Translations under genes and position numbers: made by a program | From: CAXXOK01 sp964640955 | GTDB taxonomy: Bacteria > Bacillota > Clostridia > Christensenellales > Aristaeellaceae | Assembly (NCBI GenBank): GCA_964640955.1 | Contig: CAZXJI010000003.1 | Location: 62,001-126,000 of the forward strand | Reading direction: 5' to 3' | Length of the DNA stretch: 64,000 bases | The notes under the pieces: model-generated | Told to the model about the DNA's origin: nothing | Databases searched by the model: none | What the model saw: the letters and a program-made list of their open reading frames with translations, nothing else | In this document: positions 17,077 to 26,032 of the stretch, piece by piece | Layout of the letters: each line of letters starts with the position of its first letter | How positions within the stretch are numbered: position 1 is the first letter of the stretch

Positions 17077-18918
17077 ATGAACCAGGTGAAAGTGCTGGGC
17101 ATCGCGCCCTACGAGGGAATGCTCCACCAGATGCGGCAGGCGGCCGCCAAACGGGACGACATCGCGCTGACCGCCTTCGTGGGCGACATGCAGACCGGCG
17201 CGGCCATCGCCAGCCGCTATACGCCCGACGATTTCGACGTCATCCTCTCCCGCGGCGGCACCGCGGAGATGATCCGCCGCCAGAGCAGCCTGCCGGTGGT
17301 GGAAATCACCCTGTCGGCTTACGACATCCTCCGCTCCATCAAGCTGGCGGAGACCGGCAGCGGCAAATACGCCATCATCGGCTTTCCCGCCATCACCCGC
17401 AACGCGCGGTTCCTGTGCGATATGCTCCGCTACAACGTGGACATCTTCACCATCAACGACGAGGAGGAGGCGCGCGCCGCCATGCGCCGCTTGAGCAGCG
17501 ACGGCTACGCCATGGTGCTGTGCGATATGATCGCCAGCTCCACCGCCCAGCATTACGGCATACCGGCCATGCTGATCAACTCCGGACAGGAGAGCGTGGA
17601 GCTGGCCATGGAGCAGGCCGTGCAGAGCAGCCGCACCTACCGGCAGTTAAAGGAACGGATGCGGTTTTTTCGCGGAATCGCGGAGGCGCAGCCGCAGCGC
17701 CTGCTGGTGCTGGACGAGCGTGGCGAGCCGTGCTACGACTCCCATACCGATCCGCTGCCGGCGCCCGTGCTAGCCAGGCTCCACGCCGCCATCGAGCCGA
17801 TCCTCTCCGACGGCGTCAAGCGGTTCTTCTGCGAGGTCGCCAGCAAGCACTTCAACATTACCGGCACCCGCGTTACGATCAACGAGCAGACCTACATCGT
17901 CTACTCCCTGCAAAGCGGCAAGGCCGCGCTTTCGCTGGAGAAATACGGCATCCACCTGATCGACAAGGAGGAGGCGACCGACCGGTTTTTCAACTCCTTC
18001 TACGGCATCACGCGCTCCTCCAGCGCGGAGGGCGTGGATATCGACCGCTACGCCCGGCGGCGCGACGCGGTGGTCATCCTGGGGGAATTCGGCACGGGGA
18101 AGGACCAGATGGTGCGCCTTCTGTACGCCAAAAGCGATCTCAGCCGCGCGCCGCTGGTGATTGTCGACTGCGCGCAGCTGCGCGCGCGCGGCTGGAACTA
18201 CCTGCTGGAAAACAAGTATTCGCCGCTGACGGAAACGGATATTACCATTCATTTTAAAAACATCAGCGCCCTGACGGACGAGCAGTTTCTGGAACTGTTC
18301 ATGATGATCAAGGACATGCACGTGCACCAGCGCAACCGCCTCATCTTCGGTGCTTCCACGGACGCCAGCCGATCCTCGGAGGAGCGCATCCGCAAAATCG
18401 TGGACTGGTTTTCCTGCCTGGTCATCACCATGCCGTCCATGCGCGAAAACCGCGGGGCCATCCCGCAGCTGGCGAGCCTGTACATCAGCACCCTCAACAT
18501 GCTCTACGCCAAGGAGATCATCGGGCTGGAGCCCGAGGGCCTGCGGCTTTTGGAAAACTACGGCTGGCCCAACAACTACGACCAGTTCAAGCGCATCCTC
18601 AACGAGCTGGTGTTGGAAACCGACACGTCCTTCATCCGCACCGAGGCGATCCGCGCCCTGCTCCGGCGGGAGATACGCATGTTCGGCGAAAACGGCGGCG
18701 AAGGCTTCACCGTACGCAGGGACATGACGCTGGAGGAAATCGACCTGTCCGTTCTCAAGCAGGCGCTGGCGCAGGAGCACGGCAACCAGAGCGCCGTGGC
18801 CAAGCGCCTGGGCATCAGCCGCACCACCCTTTGGCGGATGCTGCAGAAATGCGTCGACGCCGAACCTTCCGGCGGCGCCGACGCCGGTTTACATTCCGGC
18901 CCCGTTCGTGTAGAATAA
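17077..18918 (+). CDS. PrpR-type regulator with degenerate AAA+ domain
   Basis: A 613-residue transcription factor. Residues 1 to about 190 form a PrpR-type N-terminal sensor (ILSRGGTAEMIRR, IGFPAITRNARFLCDML); about 200-310 look PAS-like; about 325-560 are an AAA+ domain; about 564-592 form a Fis-type helix-turn-helix (NQSAVAKRLGISRTTLWRML). Walker A is present as GEFGTGKD (about 334-341), but there is no GAFTGA loop and the Walker B strand reads ITIHFKNIS without the DE pair. It should therefore not activate sigma-54 polymerase or hydrolyse ATP normally. Divergent position next to the DUF1537 operon suggests it controls that operon. Confidence 0.85.
   Translation: MNQVKVLGIAPYEGMLHQMRQAAAKRDDIALTAFVGDMQTGAAIASRYTPDDFDVILSRGGTAEMIRRQSSLPVVEITLSAYDILRSIKLAETGSGKYAIIGFPAITRNARFLCDMLRYNVDIFTINDEEEARAAMRRLSSDGYAMVLCDMIASSTAQHYGIPAMLINSGQESVELAMEQAVQSSRTYRQLKERMRFFRGIAEAQPQRLLVLDERGEPCYDSHTDPLPAPVLARLHAAIEPILSDGVKRFFCEVASKHFNITGTRVTINEQTYIVYSLQSGKAALSLEKYGIHLIDKEEATDRFFNSFYGITRSSSAEGVDIDRYARRRDAVVILGEFGTGKDQMVRLLYAKSDLSRAPLVIVDCAQLRARGWNYLLENKYSPLTETDITIHFKNISALTDEQFLELFMMIKDMHVHQRNRLIFGASTDASRSSEERIRKIVDWFSCLVITMPSMRENRGAIPQLASLYISTLNMLYAKEIIGLEPEGLRLLENYGWPNNYDQFKRILNELVLETDTSFIRTEAIRALLRREIRMFGENGGEGFTVRRDMTLEEIDLSVLKQALAQEHGNQSAVAKRLGISRTTLWRMLQKCVDAEPSGGADAGLHSGPVRVE
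18888..18916 (+). promoter_or_regulatory. Possible promoter inside the end of the regulator gene
   Basis: TTTACA (18888-18893), 17-base spacer, TAGAAT (18911-18916), about 50 bases before the small membrane protein gene. Confidence 0.35.
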
Positions 18919-18964
18919 TCCCGTTTTTCAATCCGGCAAACGAAACGGCAAAGGAAGGGTTCAA

Positions 18965-19240
18965 ATGGCGAATCTGTTCGAAACGATCATGCTGATCTGC
19001 TTTGGCGTGTCCTGGCCCGTATCGGTCTACAAATCCTGGGTCTCCCAAAAAACCGGCGGCAAGAGCCTTTTGTTTCTGTGCCTCATCGAGTTCGGCTATC
19101 TGGTGGGGCTGGCCGGCAAGCTGATCTACAACCCCAGCTACGTGATCGCCGTCTATCTGCTCAATATTCTTTTCGTTACCGTCGATATCGCCCTGTATTT
19201 CCGCAACCGCGCCCTGGAGGCCAAGGAGCGCGACGCCTGA
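18965..19240 (+). CDS. Small PQ-loop / SemiSWEET-like membrane protein
   Basis: A 91-residue protein with three predicted transmembrane helices: about 5-20, 35-55 and 60-80. The first helix and loop, WPVSVYKSWVSQKTGGKSL, match the PQ-loop arrangement (proline, then a basic loop, then GKS) although the usual PQ pair is PV. SemiSWEET sugar transporters have this size and topology and work as dimers. Start at ATG 18965 after AAAGGAAGGG. It lies 46 bases downstream of the PrpR-like regulator. Transport function is an inference from topology. Confidence 0.65.
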   Translation: MANLFETIMLICFGVSWPVSVYKSWVSQKTGGKSLLFLCLIEFGYLVGLAGKLIYNPSYVIAVYLLNILFVTVDIALYFRNRALEAKERDA

Positions 19241-19287
19241 ACGGGCCTTATCGAAATTCGAACCATTAACGCCGGTTAGAATTTGGA

Positions 19288-19797
19288 TTACGCGTTCCCG
19301 TCCGGAGCGAGCGTCAGGTAGTACGGGCAGATATCCTCGTATCGGCCGTCCTTCAGGCGAAAGCCGCCCGGAATAACCCCCAGCGGCACGAACCCGAGCC
19401 GCTCGTACAGGCGTCTGGCGCGCACGTTGGTAGCGACGACAGCGTTGAATTGCAGGATGCGGAAGCCGTGCGCCCTCGCCTGCGCCACGCAGTCGGTCAC
19501 CAGCCTTTCCCCGATGCGCATCCCGCGGGTGTGCGCCGCCACCGCGTAGCTCGCGTTGCAGATGTGCCCGCAACGGCCGATGTTGTTGGGGTGGAGGATG
19601 TAGAGGCCCAGAATGGCCCCGTCCCCCTCCGCCTGCGCCACGGCGCAGTAGCTCTGGCTTTTGAAAAAAAGCGCGCCGCTTTCCTCCGTGAGCGTCTCCT
19701 CCTGGGGAAAGGCGATCCCCTCCTCCACGATCTGGTTCCAAACGGCGATCATGCCGCGCACGTCGCCCGGCTGAAACGCCCTGATTCGTACGTCCAT
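19288..19797 (-). CDS. GNAT family N-acetyltransferase
   Basis: A 169-residue acetyltransferase. Start at 19797 (MDVRIRAFQPGDVRGMIAVWN); in-frame sequence further upstream shows no start signal. The acetyl-CoA-binding region is ...HTRGMRIGERLVTDCVAQARAHGFRILQF, and the C-terminal ...ARRLYERLGFVPLGVIPGGFRLKDG is typical of the family. Substrate unknown. It converges with the small membrane protein gene and follows the cytidylate-kinase-like gene with a 65-base gap. Confidence 0.85.
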   Translation of the reverse strand: MDVRIRAFQPGDVRGMIAVWNQIVEEGIAFPQEETLTEESGALFFKSQSYCAVAQAEGDGAILGLYILHPNNIGRCGHICNASYAVAAHTRGMRIGERLVTDCVAQARAHGFRILQFNAVVATNVRARRLYERLGFVPLGVIPGGFRLKDGRYEDICPYYLTLAPDGNA

Positions 19798-19862
19798 CGT
19801 ACCCGCTCCTCCGCCGCGGCTCCGCGCCGCGGTTTTTTCTTTCGCGCGACGGATTGCGCCCG

Positions 19863-20486
19863 TCAGCCGCCCAGCTTGCTTTGCACGCACTGTTTGATGA
19901 TCTCGGCGCAATGCGCGCGCCCCACCCGCGCGCTGTTCAGGCACAGGTCGTAGTGGATGGCCTTCTTCCAGTCCTCGCCGGTGTAGTATTTGTGGTAATC
20001 CGAGCGGTACTTGTCGGTGCGTTTGATCATCCGCCCCGCCTCGTCCGCGCCCATGCCGGTGCGCTCCATAATCGACTTGACGCAGTCCTCAAACGGCGCC
20101 TGAACGCTCACGCTCACCACGTTGGGCAGGTCGCGCAACACGTAGTTGGCCGCCTTGCCCATGACCACGAAGGATTCCGTCTGCGCGAGCATCCTGAGGA
20201 TCTTCACCTGATAGTTGAACAGGTTCATCTCCGAGACGAACTTGCGGTTTTCGGGGGTCAGCACGTTCCCGTAATGCTCCCGGTCGGGCACCTGCATCAA
20301 AAGCCGGCGGTTGAACTTCTCGTCCGCCAGCACGAACAGCTCCTCGCTGATGCCGCTCTCCTGCGACGCCAGTTCCAAAAGCTCCTTGTCCAGAAGCTTT
20401 ACGTTCATATCCCCCGCAATCTGCAAACCGATCTGCTTCCCCCCGCTGCCGAACCCCCGCGCGATGGTGACCACGAAGTTTTTCAT
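19863..20486 (-). CDS. Cytidylate kinase-like family protein
   Basis: A 207-residue P-loop protein of the cytidylate-kinase-like family. The loop reads IARGFGSGGKQIGLQIA at residues 8-24, followed by LLDKELLELASQESG; a later FVVMGKAANYVLRDLPNVVSVSVQAPFEDCVKSIMERTGM resembles the LID and second domain. Members are widespread in Clostridia and mostly uncharacterised; a true pyrimidine-monophosphate kinase role is not established for this branch. The start is supported by AAGGAGGG nine bases upstream. Confidence 0.85.
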   Translation of the reverse strand: MKNFVVTIARGFGSGGKQIGLQIAGDMNVKLLDKELLELASQESGISEELFVLADEKFNRRLLMQVPDREHYGNVLTPENRKFVSEMNLFNYQVKILRMLAQTESFVVMGKAANYVLRDLPNVVSVSVQAPFEDCVKSIMERTGMGADEAGRMIKRTDKYRSDYHKYYTGEDWKKAIHYDLCLNSARVGRAHCAEIIKQCVQSKLGG

Positions 20487-20709
20487 GCCAGACGCCCTCC
20501 TTTTTCGGTGTGGACGGCCGCGCCGCCCCCGCTGCGGACGCGGATCGACGAACGCAAAGTTTCTTCTGGCCCCGCGCGCGGTTTTCCTGCCGAGGTCGGA
20601 AAGGCGGCGCGTTTTTTAGCCGTGCGCGCGGTGGGAATATGCATGCGTCGCTTTGGTTTTATTCATTTTCCTTCCGCATGTTTTTTTATTGTTTATCAAA
20701 ACGCCCCGA

Positions 20710-20739
20710 TTGACAGCTGCGCAAAGGGGCAAGTATAAT
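20710..20739 (+). promoter_or_regulatory. Consensus sigma-A promoter of the Liv operon
   Basis: TTGACA (20710-20715), 18-base spacer, TATAAT (20734-20739): both hexamers are perfect. Transcription should start near 20746, leaving a leader of about 200 bases before the binding-protein gene. The rest of 20487-20709 shows nothing else I can name. Confidence 0.8.
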
Positions 20740-20745
20740 TGTAAA

Positions 20746-20946
20746 ATCAAATCGGTGTCGCCCGGTTTGCATTATCCGCGGCTCAATCCTGCAAAACGTG
20801 TTTCTCACGCAATCCTGACGGGGTGGCCAATCGAAAAAACCGTGAAGCAAAGGAGCTTCTCCGGCCTTACCGGGCCGCGGGGAGCTTTTTTGAATATCCG
20901 AAGCACGGCCTGCGCCGACTCGGAAATGATGAGGAGGAGTCCCCTT
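20746..20946 (+). promoter_or_regulatory. Structured leader / attenuator of the Liv operon
   Basis: Elements in order: CGGTTT (20763-20768), which can pair with AAACCG (20837-20842); CAATCCTG twice (20784-20791 and 20810-20817); a CGTG/CACG hairpin (20797-20809) between them; GAAGC (20844-20848), which can pair with GCTTC (20855-20859); and an intrinsic terminator whose left arm contains that same GCTTC. The mutually exclusive pairings suggest conditional termination. It matches no riboswitch or T-box consensus I recognise. Confidence 0.55.
20854..20891 (+). terminator. Intrinsic terminator inside the Liv leader
   Basis: Arms 20854-20866 and 20873-20886 form 13 pairs (three G-T) with one bulged base and a short loop, followed by TTTTTT (20886-20891). 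It lies between the promoter and the first gene, so it would act as an attenuator. Confidence 0.75.
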
Positions 20947-22131
20947 ATGAAACGAGCCCTCTCCTTGGTGTTGTCGTTGACCCTTACGATGGTGATGCTG
21001 GCGTGCTGCGTTCCCGCATCGGCCGAAGCGAGCCTTCCGGTGATCAAAATCGCCAGCTGCACCCCGCTGTCCGGGAGCCAGGCGGCCATGGGCGAAGTGA
21101 TCAAAAACGGTATCGAGCTGGCGTACAACGAGCGCGTGGCGGAGTTTAAGGAATTGGGCTTCGATCTGCAGTTCGCCCCGCAGGACGATCAGGCCGACCC
21201 CAAGGTCGGCGTGAGCATCGCGCAGCGGCTGATCGAGGACAAGGACTTCCTCGCGGTGGTCGGCCACTGGAACTCCGGCGTGGCCATCCCCTCCTCCGAG
21301 GTGTACAACCAGGGCGGCCTGGCCATGGTCTCGCCCGCCAATACCGCGACTGCCGTTACCGACCGGGCGCTGCCGGTGGTCAACCGCATCTGCGCCCGCG
21401 ACGACGCGCAGGGCCCCGCCGGCGCGGACTTCCTCTACAGCCTGGGGCTGACGAGCGTGTTCATCATTCAGGATAAGACCACCTACGGCCAGGGCGTGGC
21501 CGACGAATTCAAAAAGCGCTTCGAGGCCATCGGCGGCACGGTGCTGGGCTACGAGGGCATCACCGCGGGCGAGGCCGACTACAGCGCGGTGGAGGAAATG
21601 ATCCGCGCCAGCGGCGCGCAGGCGGTGTACTTCGGCGGCATCTACCCCGAGGGCGGGCTGATGATCAAGCAGCTCGCCGAAAAGGGCATTGCCGTAACCT
21701 TCCTGGGCCCGGACGGCATGGACTCGGTGGAGCTGGTCAACATCGCGGGCGACGCGGTGATCGGCGCCTATTACACCTCCACCGCCGCGGGCGTGGCGAA
21801 CACCGATAAGGGCCACGCCTTCGCGACGGCCTACCAGGCCGCCTACGGCCACGAGCCCGAGGGCTACGCCGCCTACGGCTACGACGCCATGAACGTAACC
21901 CTGGACGGCATCAAGGCCGCCATCGCCGCAAACGGCGGCGCGCTGCCCACCCGCGAGCAGGTGGTTACGGCCGTGCGCGCCACCAGCGGCTACGAGGGCG
22001 TCGCGACCAACGTCACCTTTAACGACATCGGCGACAACACCGAGGCGAAGGTGTACATCCTGGGCTTCAGCGAGGCGGTGTACCCGGCGGAAGTCATCAA
22101 ATCCATCGCCGTGACCGAGTACCTCAAGTAA
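20947..22131 (+). CDS. Branched-chain amino acid-type ABC binding protein (LivJ family)
   Basis: A 394-residue extracytoplasmic binding protein. Start at 20947 (MKRALSLVLSLTLTMVMLACC) after GAGGAGGAG; signal peptide to about residue 27 (ASA-EA), with a possible lipobox cysteine at 20-21. Family strands: IKIASCTPLSGSQAAMGEVIKNGIELAYN and FLAVVGHWNSGVAIPSSEVY, and GYAAYGYDAMNVTLDGIKAA near the end. It binds a branched-chain amino acid or another LivJ-type ligand such as an amide. It is first in a complete five-gene Liv operon and is followed by a perfect 12-bp hairpin. Confidence 0.92.
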   Translation: MKRALSLVLSLTLTMVMLACCVPASAEASLPVIKIASCTPLSGSQAAMGEVIKNGIELAYNERVAEFKELGFDLQFAPQDDQADPKVGVSIAQRLIEDKDFLAVVGHWNSGVAIPSSEVYNQGGLAMVSPANTATAVTDRALPVVNRICARDDAQGPAGADFLYSLGLTSVFIIQDKTTYGQGVADEFKKRFEAIGGTVLGYEGITAGEADYSAVEEMIRASGAQAVYFGGIYPEGGLMIKQLAEKGIAVTFLGPDGMDSVELVNIAGDAVIGAYYTSTAAGVANTDKGHAFATAYQAAYGHEPEGYAAYGYDAMNVTLDGIKAAIAANGGALPTREQVVTAVRATSGYEGVATNVTFNDIGDNTEAKVYILGFSEAVYPAEVIKSIAVTEYLK

Positions 22132-22201
22132 TCCTTACGGTCTGCGCAAAGGCAGACGTAAAGGGTATTTGTTCAGCGGCTACCTAGCGATCGCGCCGCC
22201 T

Positions 22202-22230
22202 GCGGGGAAAGGGGTGTGCCCTTTCCCCGC
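22202..22230 (+). promoter_or_regulatory. Intercistronic hairpin after the LivJ-type gene
   Basis: A perfect 12-bp inverted repeat (22202-22213 with 22219-22230, loop GTGTG) between the binding-protein gene and the permease. No T-run follows. Confidence 0.65.
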
Positions 22231-22257
22231 GGGCGGCGGCAGGGAGGTCGGCACAGG

Positions 22258-23226
22258 ATGAACCAACTGCAAACGCTGGTGAAGATCATTCCCCAGCTGT
22301 TATCCGACGGGCTCACCCTCGGTTTCGTGTACGCGATCGTCGCGATCGGCTACACCATGGTGTACGGCATTCTGGAATTCATCAACTTCGCCCACAGCGA
22401 GCTGTTCATGTTCGGCGCGTTCGTGGGCACGGAAGTGCTTTTGCTGCTCAAGTCGCTGGGCATTTTGGCCAACATGTCGCCCACGCTCGCGCTGATCATC
22501 GCGCTGCTGGTCGCCACCGTCATGAGCGGCGGGCTGGGCGTGGCGGTGGACCGCATCGCTTACCGCCCGGTGCGAAGCGCGCCCAAGCTTGTGCCCTTCA
22601 TTTCCGCCATCGGCGTTTCCTTCATCCTGCAGGACGTGGTGCGCATGGTGGAGGAAGCGAAAAACGGCAACTATTACCTCTACGCGCCCACCCTGTTCAC
22701 CAACCGCATCCAGATTACGCAAAGCATGGTGGTGCCGGAAAAAACGCTGTATATCGTGGGGCTGTGCCTGCTCATGATGGCGGCGCTGACCCTGTTCGTC
22801 AACAAGAACAAATGGGGCAAGGCCATGCGCGCCGTGGCGCAGGACCGGGATACCGCCCGGCTCATGGGCATCAACGTGGACCTGGTCATCTCCATGACGT
22901 TCCTCATCGGCGCCGGCATGGGCGGCGCGGCCGGCACGCTGTTTTCCGTGCAGTACGGCTCCATTTCGCCCTACTCCGGCTTCATCCTCGGCATGAAGGC
23001 GTTCACCGCCGCGGTGTTCGGCGGCATCGGCAAAATACCGGGCGCGATGCTGGGCGGCATCCTGCTGGGGCTGATCGAGGTGTTCGGCGCGTCCTTCCTG
23101 GGCGCGCTTACCGGCGGCGTGTTCGGCTCCGAGTATAAGGACGTGCTCGCCTTCGCCATCCTCATCCTGATCCTGATTTTCAAGCCCAGCGGCCTGCTGG
23201 GCAAGCCCGTGGGAGAGAAGGTGTGA
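22258..23226 (+). CDS. Liv-type ABC permease, LivH family
   Basis: A 322-residue inner-membrane permease with about eight helices. Start at ATG 22258 (MNQLQTLVKIIPQLLSDGLTLG), ten bases after AGGGAGG; an upstream in-frame start lies in the intercistronic hairpin region and has no ribosome site. Typical LivH features: YAIVAIGYTMVYGILEFINFAHSELFMFGAF at the N-terminus and AFTAAVFGGIGKIPGAMLGGILLGLIEVFG near the end. It overlaps or abuts the LivM-type gene. Confidence 0.93.
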   Translation: MNQLQTLVKIIPQLLSDGLTLGFVYAIVAIGYTMVYGILEFINFAHSELFMFGAFVGTEVLLLLKSLGILANMSPTLALIIALLVATVMSGGLGVAVDRIAYRPVRSAPKLVPFISAIGVSFILQDVVRMVEEAKNGNYYLYAPTLFTNRIQITQSMVVPEKTLYIVGLCLLMMAALTLFVNKNKWGKAMRAVAQDRDTARLMGINVDLVISMTFLIGAGMGGAAGTLFSVQYGSISPYSGFILGMKAFTAAVFGGIGKIPGAMLGGILLGLIEVFGASFLGALTGGVFGSEYKDVLAFAILILILIFKPSGLLGKPVGEKV

Positions 23227-24521
23227 GCATGGTCAGAAAGCAAAAAGCAACCGCGGCGGGCGCGGAAACGCTTTCCTTCCGGGACATGAACGCCGGCCAG
23301 CGCGTGTGGTTCGCGGCGTTGATGCTCTTTATCGTGGCGATGCCGGTATGGCTGCTTACGGACCCCGGCAACAGCGTGGCGTTCGTGCTGTTCCTTCTGT
23401 CGCTTCTGGGCATCCAGAAAAGCCGCCTGCCCGTGTGGGCGAAAATCGCGCTGGCAGCCGTCGATCTGATCGTCGTAATCCCCATCGTGGGGCAAACCTC
23501 CGGCACCTACGCGCGCGTCGCCACGATGATCGGCATCTACGCCATCCTCGCGATGGGCCTGAACATTGTGGTGGGCTTCACGGGCCTTCTGAACCTGGGC
23601 TACGCCGCCTTCTACGCCGTGGGCGCGTACACCTACGCCATCTTCGCCTCCTCGCAGGCCAACAACTCTATGCCCTTCGGCAGCTTCCCGCTGTCGGGCA
23701 ACTGGTTTTGGCTGTTCCTGCTCATCGCGCTGGTGGTGTCGGGGTTCGTCGGCTTCCTGCTGGGACTGCCGGTGCTGCGGCTGAAGGGCGATTATCTGGC
23801 GATCGTCACCCTGGGCTTCGCGGAGATCATCCGCCTGTTGTTCAACAACCTTTCCAAGCCGATCAACCTCACCAACGGCCCCATGGGCATCACGCCCATC
23901 CAGGCGCCGATGCTGTTCAACCTAAAGCTCAACAAGCCCGTGGATTTCTACTGGATCGTGCTGGGGCTGTTCCTTTTAACGGTGCTGGTGATTCGCAACC
24001 TGCAAAACTCGCGCATCGGCCGCGCCTGGGTCGCCATCCGCGAGGACGAGCTGGTGGCCCGCACCATGGGCGTGCCGGTGGTGCGCATGAAGCTGTTGTC
24101 CTTCTCCATCGCCGCCGGGCTGGCGGGCATGATGGGCGTGGTGTTCGCCGCCATGCAAAGCTACGTGGATCCCACCAGCTTTACGTTCATGGAGTCGATC
24201 ATCATCCTGTGCATGGTCATCCTGGGCGGCACGGGCAGCGTGCAGGGCGTCATCATCGGGGCGCTGGCGGTGATCGTGCTGCAATTGCAGATTCTGAAGG
24301 ACGCCTCCAACTACCTCACGGCGCTTACGACCTCCGGCGTTTTGGACCTGCCCTCGTGGCTCAACCCCGCCAAGTACGAACGCCTCATTTTCGGCCTGAT
24401 CCTGGTGCTGATGTGCATTTTCCGTCCCAACGGCATCCTGCCGGAAAAGCGGGTGCTGAAAATGAAGGAAAAGCTCGGCTTCAAGTCCGGAAAGCGCGCC
24501 GACGGGAAGGAGGGTGAGTAA
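23223..24521 (+). CDS. Liv-type ABC permease, LivM family
   Basis: A 432-residue permease, longer than many LivM proteins because of a hydrophobic N-terminal extension of about 95 residues before the core MIGIYAILAMGLNIVVGFTGLLNLGYAAFYAVGAYTY. The EAA-like loop IREDELVARTMGVPVVRMKLLSFSIAAGLAGMMG and MVILGGTGSVQGVIIGAL follow. The start may be GTG 23223, overlapping the previous stop, or ATG 23229 two codons later; both fit the ribosome site. It pairs with the LivH-type protein. Confidence 0.92.
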   Translation: MSMVRKQKATAAGAETLSFRDMNAGQRVWFAALMLFIVAMPVWLLTDPGNSVAFVLFLLSLLGIQKSRLPVWAKIALAAVDLIVVIPIVGQTSGTYARVATMIGIYAILAMGLNIVVGFTGLLNLGYAAFYAVGAYTYAIFASSQANNSMPFGSFPLSGNWFWLFLLIALVVSGFVGFLLGLPVLRLKGDYLAIVTLGFAEIIRLLFNNLSKPINLTNGPMGITPIQAPMLFNLKLNKPVDFYWIVLGLFLLTVLVIRNLQNSRIGRAWVAIREDELVARTMGVPVVRMKLLSFSIAAGLAGMMGVVFAAMQSYVDPTSFTFMESIIILCMVILGGTGSVQGVIIGALAVIVLQLQILKDASNYLTALTTSGVLDLPSWLNPAKYERLIFGLILVLMCIFRPNGILPEKRVLKMKEKLGFKSGKRADGKEGE

Positions 24522-24522
24522 C

Positions 24523-25313
24523 GTGCCTCTGCTGGTCGTCAAAAGCCTGACCAAAACCTTCGGTGGTCTGACCGCCATCAACAGCGTGGACTTCACCATG
24601 GACGAGCACCAGATCGTGAGCGTCATCGGCCCCAACGGCGCGGGCAAAACCACGTTTTTCAACATGATCAGCGGTTATTACCCGGTGGACAGCGGCTCCA
24701 TCACCTTCGACGGGCACCGGCTGACCAAGCTGACCCCGGAAAAGGTGGCCGCCCACAAAATCGCCCGCACGTTTCAGAACATCCGCCTGTTCCAGAACAT
24801 GCTGGTGGCGGAAAACATCCTGGTCGGCTATTACATGAACATGAAAGCCAATATTCTGGACATCGTTTTTCACACCGGGAAGATGCGCCGCGAGGAGAGC
24901 GAAGCCTACGACAAGGTGATGCAGCTGCTGAGCTACGTGGGGCTTTCCGGCAAGGAAAACGAGCTGGCGCGCAACCTTTCCTACGGGCAGCAGCGCCGGC
25001 TGGAAATCGCCCGCGCGCTGGCGATCGAGCCGAAACTGCTGATGCTGGACGAGCCCGCCGCCGGCCTGAACCCGCGCGAGACCGAAGAGATGAAGCAGTT
25101 CATCCTCCGCCTCCGCGACGACCTGAACACCACCATCCTGCTGATCGAGCACGACATGAAGCTGGTGATGGGCCTTTCGGACAAGATCACCGTGCTCAAC
25201 TACGGCACCAAGATCGCCGACGGCACCCCCGAGGAGATTCGCGGCAACGAGGACGTGATCAAGGCGTATCTGGGCGTGGAGGACGATGACGACGAGGACG
25301 AGGAGGTGCGTGC

Positions 25314-25317
<4 letters not shown>
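24523..25317 (+). CDS. Liv-type ABC ATP-binding protein, LivG family
   Basis: A 264-residue ATPase. Start taken as GTG 24523 (MPLLVVKSLTKTFGG), eight bases after AAGGAGGG; a GTG nine bases earlier is too close to that site. Walker A GPNGAGKTTFFNMISGYY, Q-loop TFQNIRLF, C-loop NLSYGQQRRLEIARAL, Walker B LLMLDEPAAGLNPRE and switch LIEHDMKLVMG are all present. The C-terminus carries an acidic run, VEDDDDEDEE, which is unusual for LivG. Its TGA overlaps the next ATG. Confidence 0.93.
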
Positions 25318-26027
<710 letters not shown>

Positions 26028-26032
26028 GCCGC

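Noticed and set aside
20746..20946. T-box or known riboswitch in the Liv leader
   Set aside because: I could not find the T-box TGG-type bulge sequence or the conserved cores of glycine, guanidine, lysine or SAM riboswitches; left as an unnamed attenuator.
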